Positions 1-6,380 of a stretch of 6,692 nt of DNA are shown here, in pieces (positions within the stretch are counted from its first letter, which is position 1; every line of letters starts with the position of its first letter). This DNA is from Campylobacterota bacterium (GTDB lineage Bacteria; Campylobacterota; Campylobacteria; Campylobacterales; Sulfurospirillaceae), in contig RZYK01000111.1 of assembly GCA_009930355.1 (NCBI GenBank), forward strand, positions 1 through 6,692, given 5' to 3'. A program made the position numbers and the translations under genes. The notes under the pieces are model-generated. The model searched no databases, was not told where the DNA came from, and saw only the letters and a program-made list of their open reading frames with translations.

Positions 1-1332
1 TGTTCTCGTCGAGGTATTATTGCGATGAACGTGCCAACTGCCAATACCATTGCCGCTGTGGAACTCACTATGGCACACCTTTTAGGTTGTGCAAGAAGTT
101 TTCCTAACGCGAATAACCACCTTAAAATTGAACGTATCTGGAATCGTGAAAAATGGTATGGCGTTGAGCTTGCTGAAAAACGTTTAGGTGTGATTGGTTT
201 TGGTAACATCGGTAGTCGTGTGGCTATTCGTGCAAAATCGTTTGGTATGGAAATTGTGGCGTATGACCCTTATATTCCCGCTTCAAAAGTCACAGACCTT
301 GGCATGACCTATACCACCAATTTTAATGATATTTTAGCGTGTGATTTCATTACGATTCATACACCTAAAAACAAAGAAACACTCAATATGATTTCTTATG
401 ATGAAATTGCAAAGATGAAAGATGGCGTACGTCTTGTGAATTGTGCAAGAGGTGGCTTATACAACGAAGAAGCACTTTTTGCTGGCCTTAAAAGTGGTAA
501 AATTGCTTTTGCAGGCATAGATGTTTTCTCTAAAGAACCTGCAACAAACCATCCATTACTTGATTTAGAAAATATTTGTGTGACCCCTCATCTTGGTGCA
601 AATACCTTAGAATCTCAAGAAAAAATTGCTATTCAAGCTGCTGAGAATGCGGTGAGTGCAGCACGTGGTATTAGTTATCCTAATGCGCTTAACTTACCTA
701 TTAAAGCTGAGGATATGCCAGCTTCTTTGAAACCTTATTTAGAATTGGTTCAAAAAATGGGCTTTTTAGCTGCACAACTCAATCGTTCTGCCATTAAGTC
801 TATTCGTCTTGAACTTGAAGGGGACATTGCTGAATTTGGCAAATCTCTTTTAACATTTGGTATTGTAGGGGCACTCAGTGAAACCAATACGACAACAGTG
901 AATTATGTGAATGCAGAATTTGTCGCCAAAGAAAAAGGCATTGAGAGTAAATTTGAAGCACTAGGAAGTACGAGTGGTTATAAAAACAAAGTAACTTTGG
1001 TTTTAGTCACCGATAAAGATGCGATTAGTATTAGTGGAACTGTTTTTGGTGAAGATGAACAGCGTATTGTGGGCATTAATGGCTTTAAATTTGACTTTAA
1101 ACCTAAAGGTAAGATGATTATCTTTAAAAATAGTGACGTTCCTGGCGTTATTGCTAATATCACCTCTATTTTGGCAAAAGAGGGTATTAATATTGCAGAC
1201 TTTAGATTGGGTCGTGGCGCACATCAATTTGCAATGGCGGTTATCTTAGTTGATACGGATATTGATAAAAAAATCATTACAGAACTCAATAAACTCGAAA
1301 CATGTATTTGGGTTGAGTATGCAGTATTATAA
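1..1332 (+). CDS. serA: D-3-phosphoglycerate dehydrogenase (5'-truncated by the window edge)
   Basis: This enzyme oxidises 3-phosphoglycerate to 3-phosphohydroxypyruvate with NAD+, the first step of serine biosynthesis in the cytoplasm. The frame is open from base 1 and reads in-family before the first ATG at 25 (CSRRGIIAMNVPTANT), so that ATG is internal and about 85 codons are missing compared with the usual ~525-residue long form. The NAD-binding GFGNIG glycine motif is at 196-213. The catalytic Arg is in NCARGG (448-450), the Glu in DVFSKEP (535-537) and the His in TPHLGAN (589-591). After the catalytic domain comes an intervening allosteric-substrate-binding type domain (about 700-1090), then a C-terminal ACT domain (about 1110-1332, with NSDVPGVIANITSILAKEGI), which in this family mediates regulation, often by serine. 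The stop is TAA at 1330-1332. The next gene begins 17 nt later and is probably co-transcribed. The identification is secure; whether this enzyme is serine-inhibited is not visible. Confidence 0.96.
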   Translation, partial: CSRRGIIAMNVPTANTIAAVELTMAHLLGCARSFPNANNHLKIERIWNREKWYGVELAEKRLGVIGFGNIGSRVAIRAKSFGMEIVAYDPYIPASKVTDLGMTYTTNFNDILACDFITIHTPKNKETLNMISYDEIAKMKDGVRLVNCARGGLYNEEALFAGLKSGKIAFAGIDVFSKEPATNHPLLDLENICVTPHLGANTLESQEKIAIQAAENAVSAARGISYPNALNLPIKAEDMPASLKPYLELVQKMGFLAAQLNRSAIKSIRLELEGDIAEFGKSLLTFGIVGALSETNTTTVNYVNAEFVAKEKGIESKFEALGSTSGYKNKVTLVLVTDKDAISISGTVFGEDEQRIVGINGFKFDFKPKGKMIIFKNSDVPGVIANITSILAKEGINIADFRLGRGAHQFAMAVILVDTDIDKKIITELNKLETCIWVEYAVL

Positions 1333-1349
1333 AAAAAAGGGATAGTGAA

Positions 1350-2507
1350 ATGTTAAGAGAGAAGTTTACCCCTATCTGCTTTTTATCGGCTTTAGGAGCG
1401 GGGGGACTCTCTGTCTCCTTCTTTATCTATTTAATGTTTATGGTTCCTCACGTGGGGGTTCCTATGACAACGTTTGAGTTTTTTTATGCAGCTCTTATTA
1501 AGGGTGACTGGCTCTCTTTTGTGAGTGGAGCCAGTGCTTTTGGTATTTTATTTTTTGCGTTTTATCACTTTAAACTTTTAATTTGGAATATCAAACAGTA
1601 TACATTGTATAAAAAATCTGAAGCGTATCAACGTTTAATTACTTCCAATGCGGAAGTCACACTTATGGCACTCCCTTTAACATTTACTATGACCATTAAT
1701 GTCTGTTTTGTTTTGGGCGCACTTTTTGTTCCAAAGTTATGGAGTGTTGTAGAGTATCTTTTTCCTTTTGCCTTGATAGGATTTGCTCTTTGTGGCTATT
1801 TTGCTTTAAAATTTTTTATTGATTATTTTACCCGTTTAATTGTCAAAGGTGATTTTGACTTTGCAAACAATAATAACCTTTCTCAAATGATCTCTATTTT
1901 TGCTTTCGCAATGGTCGCTGTTAGTTTTGCAGCGCCTGGTGCGATGAGTCACTCTTTGGTCATTAATGCGATTGGTATTTTTTTTGCCATTTTTTTTAGT
2001 GCGATTGCCCTTTTACTGCTTTTGATTAAAATGATTTTTGGTTTTCAAAATATCTTTCAACAAGGTATTTCAAACGAAGCCAGCCCTTCATTATGGATTA
2101 TGATACCGATTTTAACCCTCTTAGGTATTACCTTTATTCGTGTGAGTTTTGGGCTTGATCATCATTTTGATCAGAAAATGGCCAATGCTTCCATGTTTAC
2201 ATTTACCAGTTTGGTACTTTCTTTGCAACTCATCTTTGGGTTAATTGGTTATAAAGTAATGCGTAATATTGGTTATTTTGAAACGTTTGTTCATTCAAAT
2301 ACTCTCTCTCCTACAAGTTTTGCACTCATTTGTCCAGGGGTTGCATTTATGGTGTTTGGTATGTTTTTTATCCATACAGGTTTGGTTGCTAACAATGTTT
2401 TAGTTCAAAATTCATTTTTTTACTTTGTGATGATGCTTCCTTTTATTTATATTCAATTTACAACGGTTTTCTATTTTTTAAAGCTAAAGAATAAATTTTT
2501 TTCATAG
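1350..2507 (+). CDS. Polytopic inner-membrane protein, about 10 TM helices, TehA/SLAC1-like fold suspected
   Basis: A 385-residue, very hydrophobic protein. I count about ten membrane segments, near residues 9-32, 54-79, 104-127, 132-158, 178-199, 203-231, 247-268, 280-302, 322-346 and 354-378. Ten helices and this length fit the TehA/SLAC1/C4-dicarboxylate exporter type (TDT) fold, but I see no diagnostic motif, so the assignment is tentative. From memory, unverified, a related Campylobacterota family carries the RefSeq name 'TsoY family (seleno)protein'. If so, the Cys-Pro-Gly at 328-330 would be a candidate Cys counterpart of a selenocysteine site. There is no in-frame TGA here. Other cysteines are at 10, 118 and 148. 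The start ATG has a Shine-Dalgarno AAGGGA at 1337-1342 with a 7-nt spacer. It lies 17 nt after serA and is likely in its transcript. Two T8 runs (1978-1985 and 1990-1997) encode Phe pairs. The substrate is unknown. It is a real gene, but its function is open. Confidence 0.85.
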   Translation: MLREKFTPICFLSALGAGGLSVSFFIYLMFMVPHVGVPMTTFEFFYAALIKGDWLSFVSGASAFGILFFAFYHFKLLIWNIKQYTLYKKSEAYQRLITSNAEVTLMALPLTFTMTINVCFVLGALFVPKLWSVVEYLFPFALIGFALCGYFALKFFIDYFTRLIVKGDFDFANNNNLSQMISIFAFAMVAVSFAAPGAMSHSLVINAIGIFFAIFFSAIALLLLLIKMIFGFQNIFQQGISNEASPSLWIMIPILTLLGITFIRVSFGLDHHFDQKMANASMFTFTSLVLSLQLIFGLIGYKVMRNIGYFETFVHSNTLSPTSFALICPGVAFMVFGMFFIHTGLVANNVLVQNSFFYFVMMLPFIYIQFTTVFYFLKLKNKFFS

Positions 2508-2536
2508 ATAATTATTTTATTCTAAAATAGTTATCT
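2506..2536. repeat. AT-rich 14-bp inverted repeat after the membrane-protein gene (weak terminator or operator)
   Basis: The arms 2506-2519 and 2523-2536 are complementary over 14 positions around a 3-nt loop (TTC). The only mismatch becomes a U-G wobble in RNA. The left arm includes the last two bases of the upstream TAG stop. As RNA this would form a hairpin at the end of the serA transcript, but the stem has few G-C pairs and no clean U-tract follows, so it is a poor intrinsic terminator. As DNA, the dyad GATAATTATTTT...AAAATAGTTATC also looks like an operator, lying roughly 40 bases upstream of the candidate -10 of the efflux operon. I cannot decide between the two roles. The repeat itself is seen directly. 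Confidence 0.6.
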
Positions 2537-2572
2537 TAATCTTTACTAATTAATAAAGCAATACATAGAATG

Positions 2573-2581
2573 TGATATTAT
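2573..2581 (+). promoter_or_regulatory. Candidate extended -10 promoter for the efflux operon
   Basis: TGATATTAT contains TATTAT (one change from TATAAT) preceded directly by TG plus one base, the extended -10 arrangement. No convincing -35 hexamer sits 16-18 nt upstream, which is normal for housekeeping promoters of Campylobacterota. The predicted start of transcription is near 2587-2589, giving a leader of about 50 nt. A short dyad, ACAT AGA ATGT (2563-2573), abuts the element and could bind a repressor, but it is short enough to be chance. The only other evidence is position: this is the sole intergenic gap ahead of four overlapping genes. Confidence 0.45.
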
Positions 2582-2631
2582 CTCCCTTAATGTATCTATC
2601 CGTCTTATTTTGAGGGATAAAAAAAGGGAGA
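2581..2631 (+). promoter_or_regulatory. Possible hairpin masking the ribosome binding site of the TolC-like gene
   Basis: TCTCCCTT at 2581-2588 is perfectly complementary to AAGGGAGA at 2624-2631, which contains the Shine-Dalgarno of the next gene. A second site, AGGGA at 2613-2617, can compete for part of the same segment. In an RNA reading through from serA, the 8-bp pairing would hide the ribosome binding site. A transcript starting at the local promoter (about 2588) would lack most of the left arm and so be free. This is inference from base pairing only. A single 8-bp match to a purine-rich Shine-Dalgarno can occur by chance. Confidence 0.2.
2624..2630 (+). promoter_or_regulatory. Ribosome binding site of the TolC-like gene
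   Basis: AAGGGAG lies 8 nt before the ATG at 2639 and fixes that start. A second ATG two codons on (2645) has a worse spacing, and the encoded signal peptide begins correctly from the first. Confidence 0.7.
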
Positions 2632-2638
2632 GTATTGC

Positions 2639-3979
2639 ATGAAAATGTTTGTTTACCTATGCTTGCTTATAAGTCTATCTTTTGCTAATTCTGCACTAAC
2701 GCTTGACATTGCACTTGAAAAAGTCAAACAAAAAAATAGAGAAATTGACCTTTCAAAAATGGATGAGTTAATCAGTGGACTCGAAGAAGATGTTTCCAAG
2801 GCGAGTTCTTATGGTGCTCTTGATTTAACGCAAAATGCTATGCGTAGCAATGATGCTCTGAATGTATTTGGTTATAAGCTACAATCTCGTGAAGCAACAT
2901 TTTCAGATTTTGGTTTTAAGCAATTGGATATGAGTAATCCCAATTATGATGCTAAGCCAAGTGATCTGAATTATCCTAAAAGTCGCAACCATTTTTCTAC
3001 ACACGCAACCTATACATTACCTCTTTTTACAGGTGGAAAAATAAGCTACCATCAGAAAATAACCAAAGCCCTGCATCATTTAAGTAGCCTTACTCGTGAA
3101 GAGGTAACCCTTCAAAAAATATATGAAGTCAAAAAAACATTTTATGATATTGCTTTAATGCAAGCATACGTTAGAGATTTATGTACGATTGAAAATAATA
3201 TGCAAAGGGTTTATCGTAAAGCAAAGGCTATGCAAGAAGAGGGGTATGTAAAAAAAGTAGACCTTTTAGAGATTGAAACACGTTTAGCAGACGTTCAGCG
3301 CCATTTTGAAAGCGCAAAAGCCAATGAAGCGTTGCTTTATCATTATCTCTCTTTTTTGCTTGATGAGCCTGTTACAGAGATTGTCGTGCCTGATGAAGAA
3401 GGCGTGGTTGTAAAAGTTTATGAAGAAGAGCGTTTGCGTCAAAATATTGCTGTTAAAAAAGCAGAAAAAAGTGTTGAAATTTCTAAAATGAATATCGCTT
3501 TGCAAGAGAGCGCTTACTATCCGCAAGTGGGTGCATTTGCACAGTATGGAAGCAGTGATGATAAATGGTTGAATGATTTTGCTCAAAAGGATGCATACAC
3601 CGTTGGGGTACAGATTAAATGGAATGTTTTTAATGGGGGTGCAGATAAGGCAAATATCGAAAAAGCGCGTGTTCAGCATCTTAAAGCAGAACAAGAGCTT
3701 ATATTGTCGCAAAAAAGTTTGCTTTTACATGTAAAACAGCTTCAAACTAAACTGCATAACTATGCCTATGAAATTGGGAGTTTAAAAAAAGAAGTGGATT
3801 TAGCGCAGCAAATTTATGAAAATTACGTAGGCAGATATGAGCAAAAACTTCTTTCCATTAATGATGTTATGATGAAACAAACAGAAGTATTACAAACCGT
3901 TTTAAGACTTTTGGAGGCACAAAATGCCCATAATGCTACTGTCTTTGAACTTGAAAAAATCGTAGGAGAAAACCAATGA
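2639..3979 (+). CDS. TolC-family outer-membrane efflux channel
   Basis: A 446-residue protein expected to trimerise into an outer-membrane beta-barrel with a long periplasmic alpha-helical tunnel, the exit duct of a tripartite pump. A Sec signal peptide covers about residues 1-19 (hydrophobic core, then FANSA). Cys8 is inside the hydrophobic core and is not a lipobox cysteine. The internal duplication typical of the family is visible. Repeat one has a barrel strand ending in LPLFTGGK (127-134), then long helices with EEGYVKKVDLLEIETRL around 200-216. Repeat two has WNVFNGGADKANI (328-340), then helices with YEQKLLSINDVMMKQTEVL around 400-418. Residues 75-118 (NVFGYKLQSREATFSDFG onward) match the subgroup in which a similar segment precedes the first barrel strand. 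The length is normal. It is the first gene of the operon, and its stop overlaps the adaptor start by 4 nt (ATGA at 3976-3979). The cargo is unknown. Confidence 0.93.
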   Translation: MKMFVYLCLLISLSFANSALTLDIALEKVKQKNREIDLSKMDELISGLEEDVSKASSYGALDLTQNAMRSNDALNVFGYKLQSREATFSDFGFKQLDMSNPNYDAKPSDLNYPKSRNHFSTHATYTLPLFTGGKISYHQKITKALHHLSSLTREEVTLQKIYEVKKTFYDIALMQAYVRDLCTIENNMQRVYRKAKAMQEEGYVKKVDLLEIETRLADVQRHFESAKANEALLYHYLSFLLDEPVTEIVVPDEEGVVVKVYEEERLRQNIAVKKAEKSVEISKMNIALQESAYYPQVGAFAQYGSSDDKWLNDFAQKDAYTVGVQIKWNVFNGGADKANIEKARVQHLKAEQELILSQKSLLLHVKQLQTKLHNYAYEIGSLKKEVDLAQQIYENYVGRYEQKLLSINDVMMKQTEVLQTVLRLLEAQNAHNATVFELEKIVGENQ

Positions 3980-4782
3980 AATTCTTACATGTAAAGATTT
4001 TACTTTTTATGGTGTTTTGTACCCAGATCAGTGCAAGTGAGTTGCGTTTAAGTGCTCGTGTGATTTCGGATAATGAAAAAAGCATTAGCAGTCGTTACAT
4101 GGGGTATGTAAAAGAAGTCTATGCCCAAGAGGGTGATGTTCTTAAAAAAGGAGATTTACTTTACACCATTGATGCTAAAGAGATAGACAGTGCACTTGAG
4201 CAGAGCAATCTTGCCATCGCACAAGCAGAACTTTCTTATGAAATGTATCAGATGCAATATTCCAATGCAAAACTCAATTTAGAACGTCACCAGCGTTTGT
4301 TAGAGAAAGATATGGTCTCCAAGTTTGAAGTTGAAAATTTGGAACTTAATGCGAATAATCTTAAAACCATGATGCAGATTGCCCAAAAGCAAATTGCGAC
4401 AGCCAAACAAAAACGCTTAGAAGTGAAAAACCAGTATCACTATCTGGAGGTAAAAGCGCCCAATGATAGTGTGGTGATTAAAAAGCAGGTTCATGCGGGA
4501 GAAATGGCATTAGCCGGTGTTCCTGCATTTATACTCTCTGATATTTCCCATCTTAAAATCAGTGCGGAGATTGCAGAAAGTTTCGTTTCAGCTATTAAAA
4601 TTGGGGATCGTGTGAGTGTTGAAATTCCTTCTATTGGCTGTAAAAGTGAGGGAATCATTGAGGCGATTATTCCAGATTCAAATCCTATTACACATAGTTT
4701 TAGACTCAAAACGAGCTTTACATGTAAAGATACCAATGCGTATCCAGGTATGTATGCTACGGTTCATATAGGTGGATTGTAA
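3976..4782 (+). CDS. Short periplasmic adaptor (membrane fusion protein) of an RND efflux pump
   Basis: A 268-residue adaptor that would link the RND pump to the TolC-like channel in the periplasm. An N-terminal signal peptide ends near SAS-E (residues 19-22). Cys15 is preceded by Phe and does not make a lipobox, so the protein is probably not a lipoprotein. The first half of the lipoyl domain is about 38-66 (YMGYVKEVYAQEGDVLKKGD). A coiled alpha-hairpin follows at about 67-153, then the second lipoyl half at about 156-189 (VKAPNDSVVIKKQVHAGE). A beta-barrel domain fills about 193-265, ending in the familiar YPGMYATV. The protein stops there, without the membrane-proximal domain that usually follows, and is about 80-120 residues shorter than typical adaptors. 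A Shine-Dalgarno AGGAG is at 3964-3968, 7 nt from the start, inside the upstream gene. The stop overlaps the RND start by 1 nt (TAATG). The HlyD/RND adaptor family is secure. Confidence 0.92.
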   Translation: MKFLHVKILLFMVFCTQISASELRLSARVISDNEKSISSRYMGYVKEVYAQEGDVLKKGDLLYTIDAKEIDSALEQSNLAIAQAELSYEMYQMQYSNAKLNLERHQRLLEKDMVSKFEVENLELNANNLKTMMQIAQKQIATAKQKRLEVKNQYHYLEVKAPNDSVVIKKQVHAGEMALAGVPAFILSDISHLKISAEIAESFVSAIKIGDRVSVEIPSIGCKSEGIIEAIIPDSNPITHSFRLKTSFTCKDTNAYPGMYATVHIGGL

Positions 4783-6380
4783 TGGCTTCGTATAAAGAAA
4801 AATATTTAGCAGGCTATCTAGCACGCCTTTTTTTACGTAATCCATTGACGATGATTTTAGGGTTTACCTTTATTCTTTTAGGTATTGTTGCGCTGTTGTG
4901 GATGCCTCGTGAAGAAGACCCTCAAATTTCTATCAGTGGTGGCGTGGTGATGGTAAGCCTTCCTGGTGCAAGTGCAGCAGAGATTGAACAGGTTGTCGTT
5001 CGTCCTTTGGAGCGACGTATTAAAGAGATTAAGGGTGTGGAGCATGTGTATGGTATTGCTAGCGATAATGTAGGTATTATTAATGTCATGTACTATATTG
5101 GTGAAAACCGTGAAGCCTCTAACCTCAAGCTCTATGATAAAGTGATGCAAAATATGAATCAAATGCCAAAAGGCGCTTCTACACCACTCGTACGTCCTTT
5201 GGATATTGATATTGACATTCCTATTTTATCGATTGCTTTTTATGCTAAAGATGCTACGGCCAGTCAGCCTGTGGCACTTTATAAGAGGGTAGAAGCGTTT
5301 CGTAATAGTTTAGGTACAACACCAAACCTTGCGAAAACAGAGCTCAAAGGAGAGCATAAAGAGCAATTTAACATTGAAATCGATCTTTTTAAACTAGCAG
5401 GGTATCGCATAGGTCTTGAGCAAATATATACGGCTTTAGAAGCGCTTAGCACAGAACTTCCTGAAGTAAGTAATCACAGCAAACAGAAAAAATTAGTTCT
5501 TTTTGGTGTTAAAAATGTTTTAGAGAGTGTTGAAGATCTGCAAAATGTCATTGTCGCACAGGTGGGAGGCTCTGTGATTTATCTTAAAGATATAGCGCGT
5601 GTCTCCTTGGGGTATGATGTTCAAAATCTCAAAAATGCCTCTATCAGTTACAAAAATGCTGATGGTTCATGGACGCCTTTACAAGAACAGGTGACATTAA
5701 GTATTTCAAAGCTGAGAGGTGCAAATGCTGTAACGGTGGCAGATGAGGTTCTTGCAAAACTGAGGGCGTATCAAAGTGAATTAGATAAAGAGGGCATTGG
5801 GTATAGTGTGACACGAAACTATGGTGAACGAGCGAATGAAGCCGTAAATGAGTTGGTCTTTCACTTATTGATTTCCATTGTGATTATTGCGCTTTTGCTT
5901 ATTTTTATTTTGGGATGGAGAGAAGGGCTTATCGTGACCTTGAGCGTTCCTGCGATTTTGGCGGTTACTATTTTTATTGCTTATATGAGCGATCAAACGA
6001 TTAATCGTATTACGCTGTTTGCATTTTTGTTGAGTCTTGGGCTTTTGGTGGATGATGTCATTGTTGTGATTGAAAATATTCATCGACACCTACACGGGAA
6101 ATTTTCTAAAGAGAAGTCTATGGATGATTTACTCGTGGAAGCTACTGATGAAATTGGTGCTCCGACCAATCTTGCTACGATTGCGATTATTTTAACGATG
6201 GTTCCTATGGCATTTGTAGGGCAAATGATGGGCGAGTTTATGAAGCCTATTCCCCTTAATGTTCCCGTTGCTATGGCCGCATCCCTTTTGATTGCCTATA
6301 TTTTTACACCCTTTTTAGCCAGTAAACTCTTGAAAAAACCTAAAAAACATCAAGGAGAAAATGATGATGCAACGCTTTGA
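4782..6380 (+). CDS. RND efflux pump, N-terminal half (TM1-TM6), separate cistron
   Basis: A 532-residue protein matching the first half of AcrB-type RND pumps, which are normally about 1,000-1,050 residues. TM1 is at about 22-41, followed by MPREEDPQISISGG, a signature of one HAE1 subgroup, and PGASAAEIEQVVVRPLERRI. The periplasmic porter and docking region runs to about residue 355. TM2-TM6 lie near 358-377, 382-402, 410-433, 463-482 and 493-516. TM4 carries GLLVDDVIVVIEN with Asp424-Asp425, the pair that relays protons in AcrB (D407/D408). The partner lysine is expected in the other half. The chain ends in a charged cytoplasmic tail (KKPKKHQGENDDATL) just after TM6. The start is ATG at 4782, with GGTGGA at 4771-4776 5 nt upstream. 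Codons and domain content look intact throughout, so this is not a decayed gene. It most likely assembles with the next cistron; see the finding for the alternative of a one-base frameshift. The substrate is unknown. Confidence 0.92.
   Translation: MASYKEKYLAGYLARLFLRNPLTMILGFTFILLGIVALLWMPREEDPQISISGGVVMVSLPGASAAEIEQVVVRPLERRIKEIKGVEHVYGIASDNVGIINVMYYIGENREASNLKLYDKVMQNMNQMPKGASTPLVRPLDIDIDIPILSIAFYAKDATASQPVALYKRVEAFRNSLGTTPNLAKTELKGEHKEQFNIEIDLFKLAGYRIGLEQIYTALEALSTELPEVSNHSKQKKLVLFGVKNVLESVEDLQNVIVAQVGGSVIYLKDIARVSLGYDVQNLKNASISYKNADGSWTPLQEQVTLSISKLRGANAVTVADEVLAKLRAYQSELDKEGIGYSVTRNYGERANEAVNELVFHLLISIVIIALLLIFILGWREGLIVTLSVPAILAVTIFIAYMSDQTINRITLFAFLLSLGLLVDDVIVVIENIHRHLHGKFSKEKSMDDLLVEATDEIGAPTNLATIAIILTMVPMAFVGQMMGEFMKPIPLNVPVAMAASLLIAYIFTPFLASKLLKKPKKHQGENDDATL
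6352..6357 (+). promoter_or_regulatory. Strong Shine-Dalgarno at the junction of the two RND halves
   Basis: AAGGAG sits inside the end of the first RND cistron, followed by three consecutive in-frame ATG codons at 6361, 6364 and 6367 (spacers of 3, 6 and 9 nt). The spacing favours the second or third ATG. A site this good, placed exactly before the second half, supports independent or reinitiated translation rather than an accidental frameshift. Confidence 0.65.

Noticed and set aside
25..27. ATG at 25 as the start of serA
   Set aside because: The frame is open back to base 1, and the residues before this ATG belong to the conserved PGDH sequence. It is an internal methionine, and the true start is upstream of the window.
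1978..1997. Two T8 runs in the membrane-protein gene as phase-variation tracts
   Set aside because: They encode ordinary Phe pairs in a hydrophobic helix of an AT-rich genome. Phase-variable loci in Campylobacterota usually use longer G/C tracts, and the frame is intact.
3284..3712. A 142-residue open frame on the minus strand within the TolC-like gene
   Set aside because: It lies wholly inside a convincing + strand gene, is Cys/Phe/Ile-rich in the manner of antisense translation, and has no recognisable domain. The other minus-strand frames inside serA, the adaptor and the RND gene are shadows for the same reasons.
4782..6380. First RND cistron as a pseudogene fragment
   Set aside because: All N-half motifs, including the TM4 Asp pair, are intact. 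The end falls at a domain boundary, and the C-half follows at once with its own ribosome binding site, so decay is not the simplest reading.
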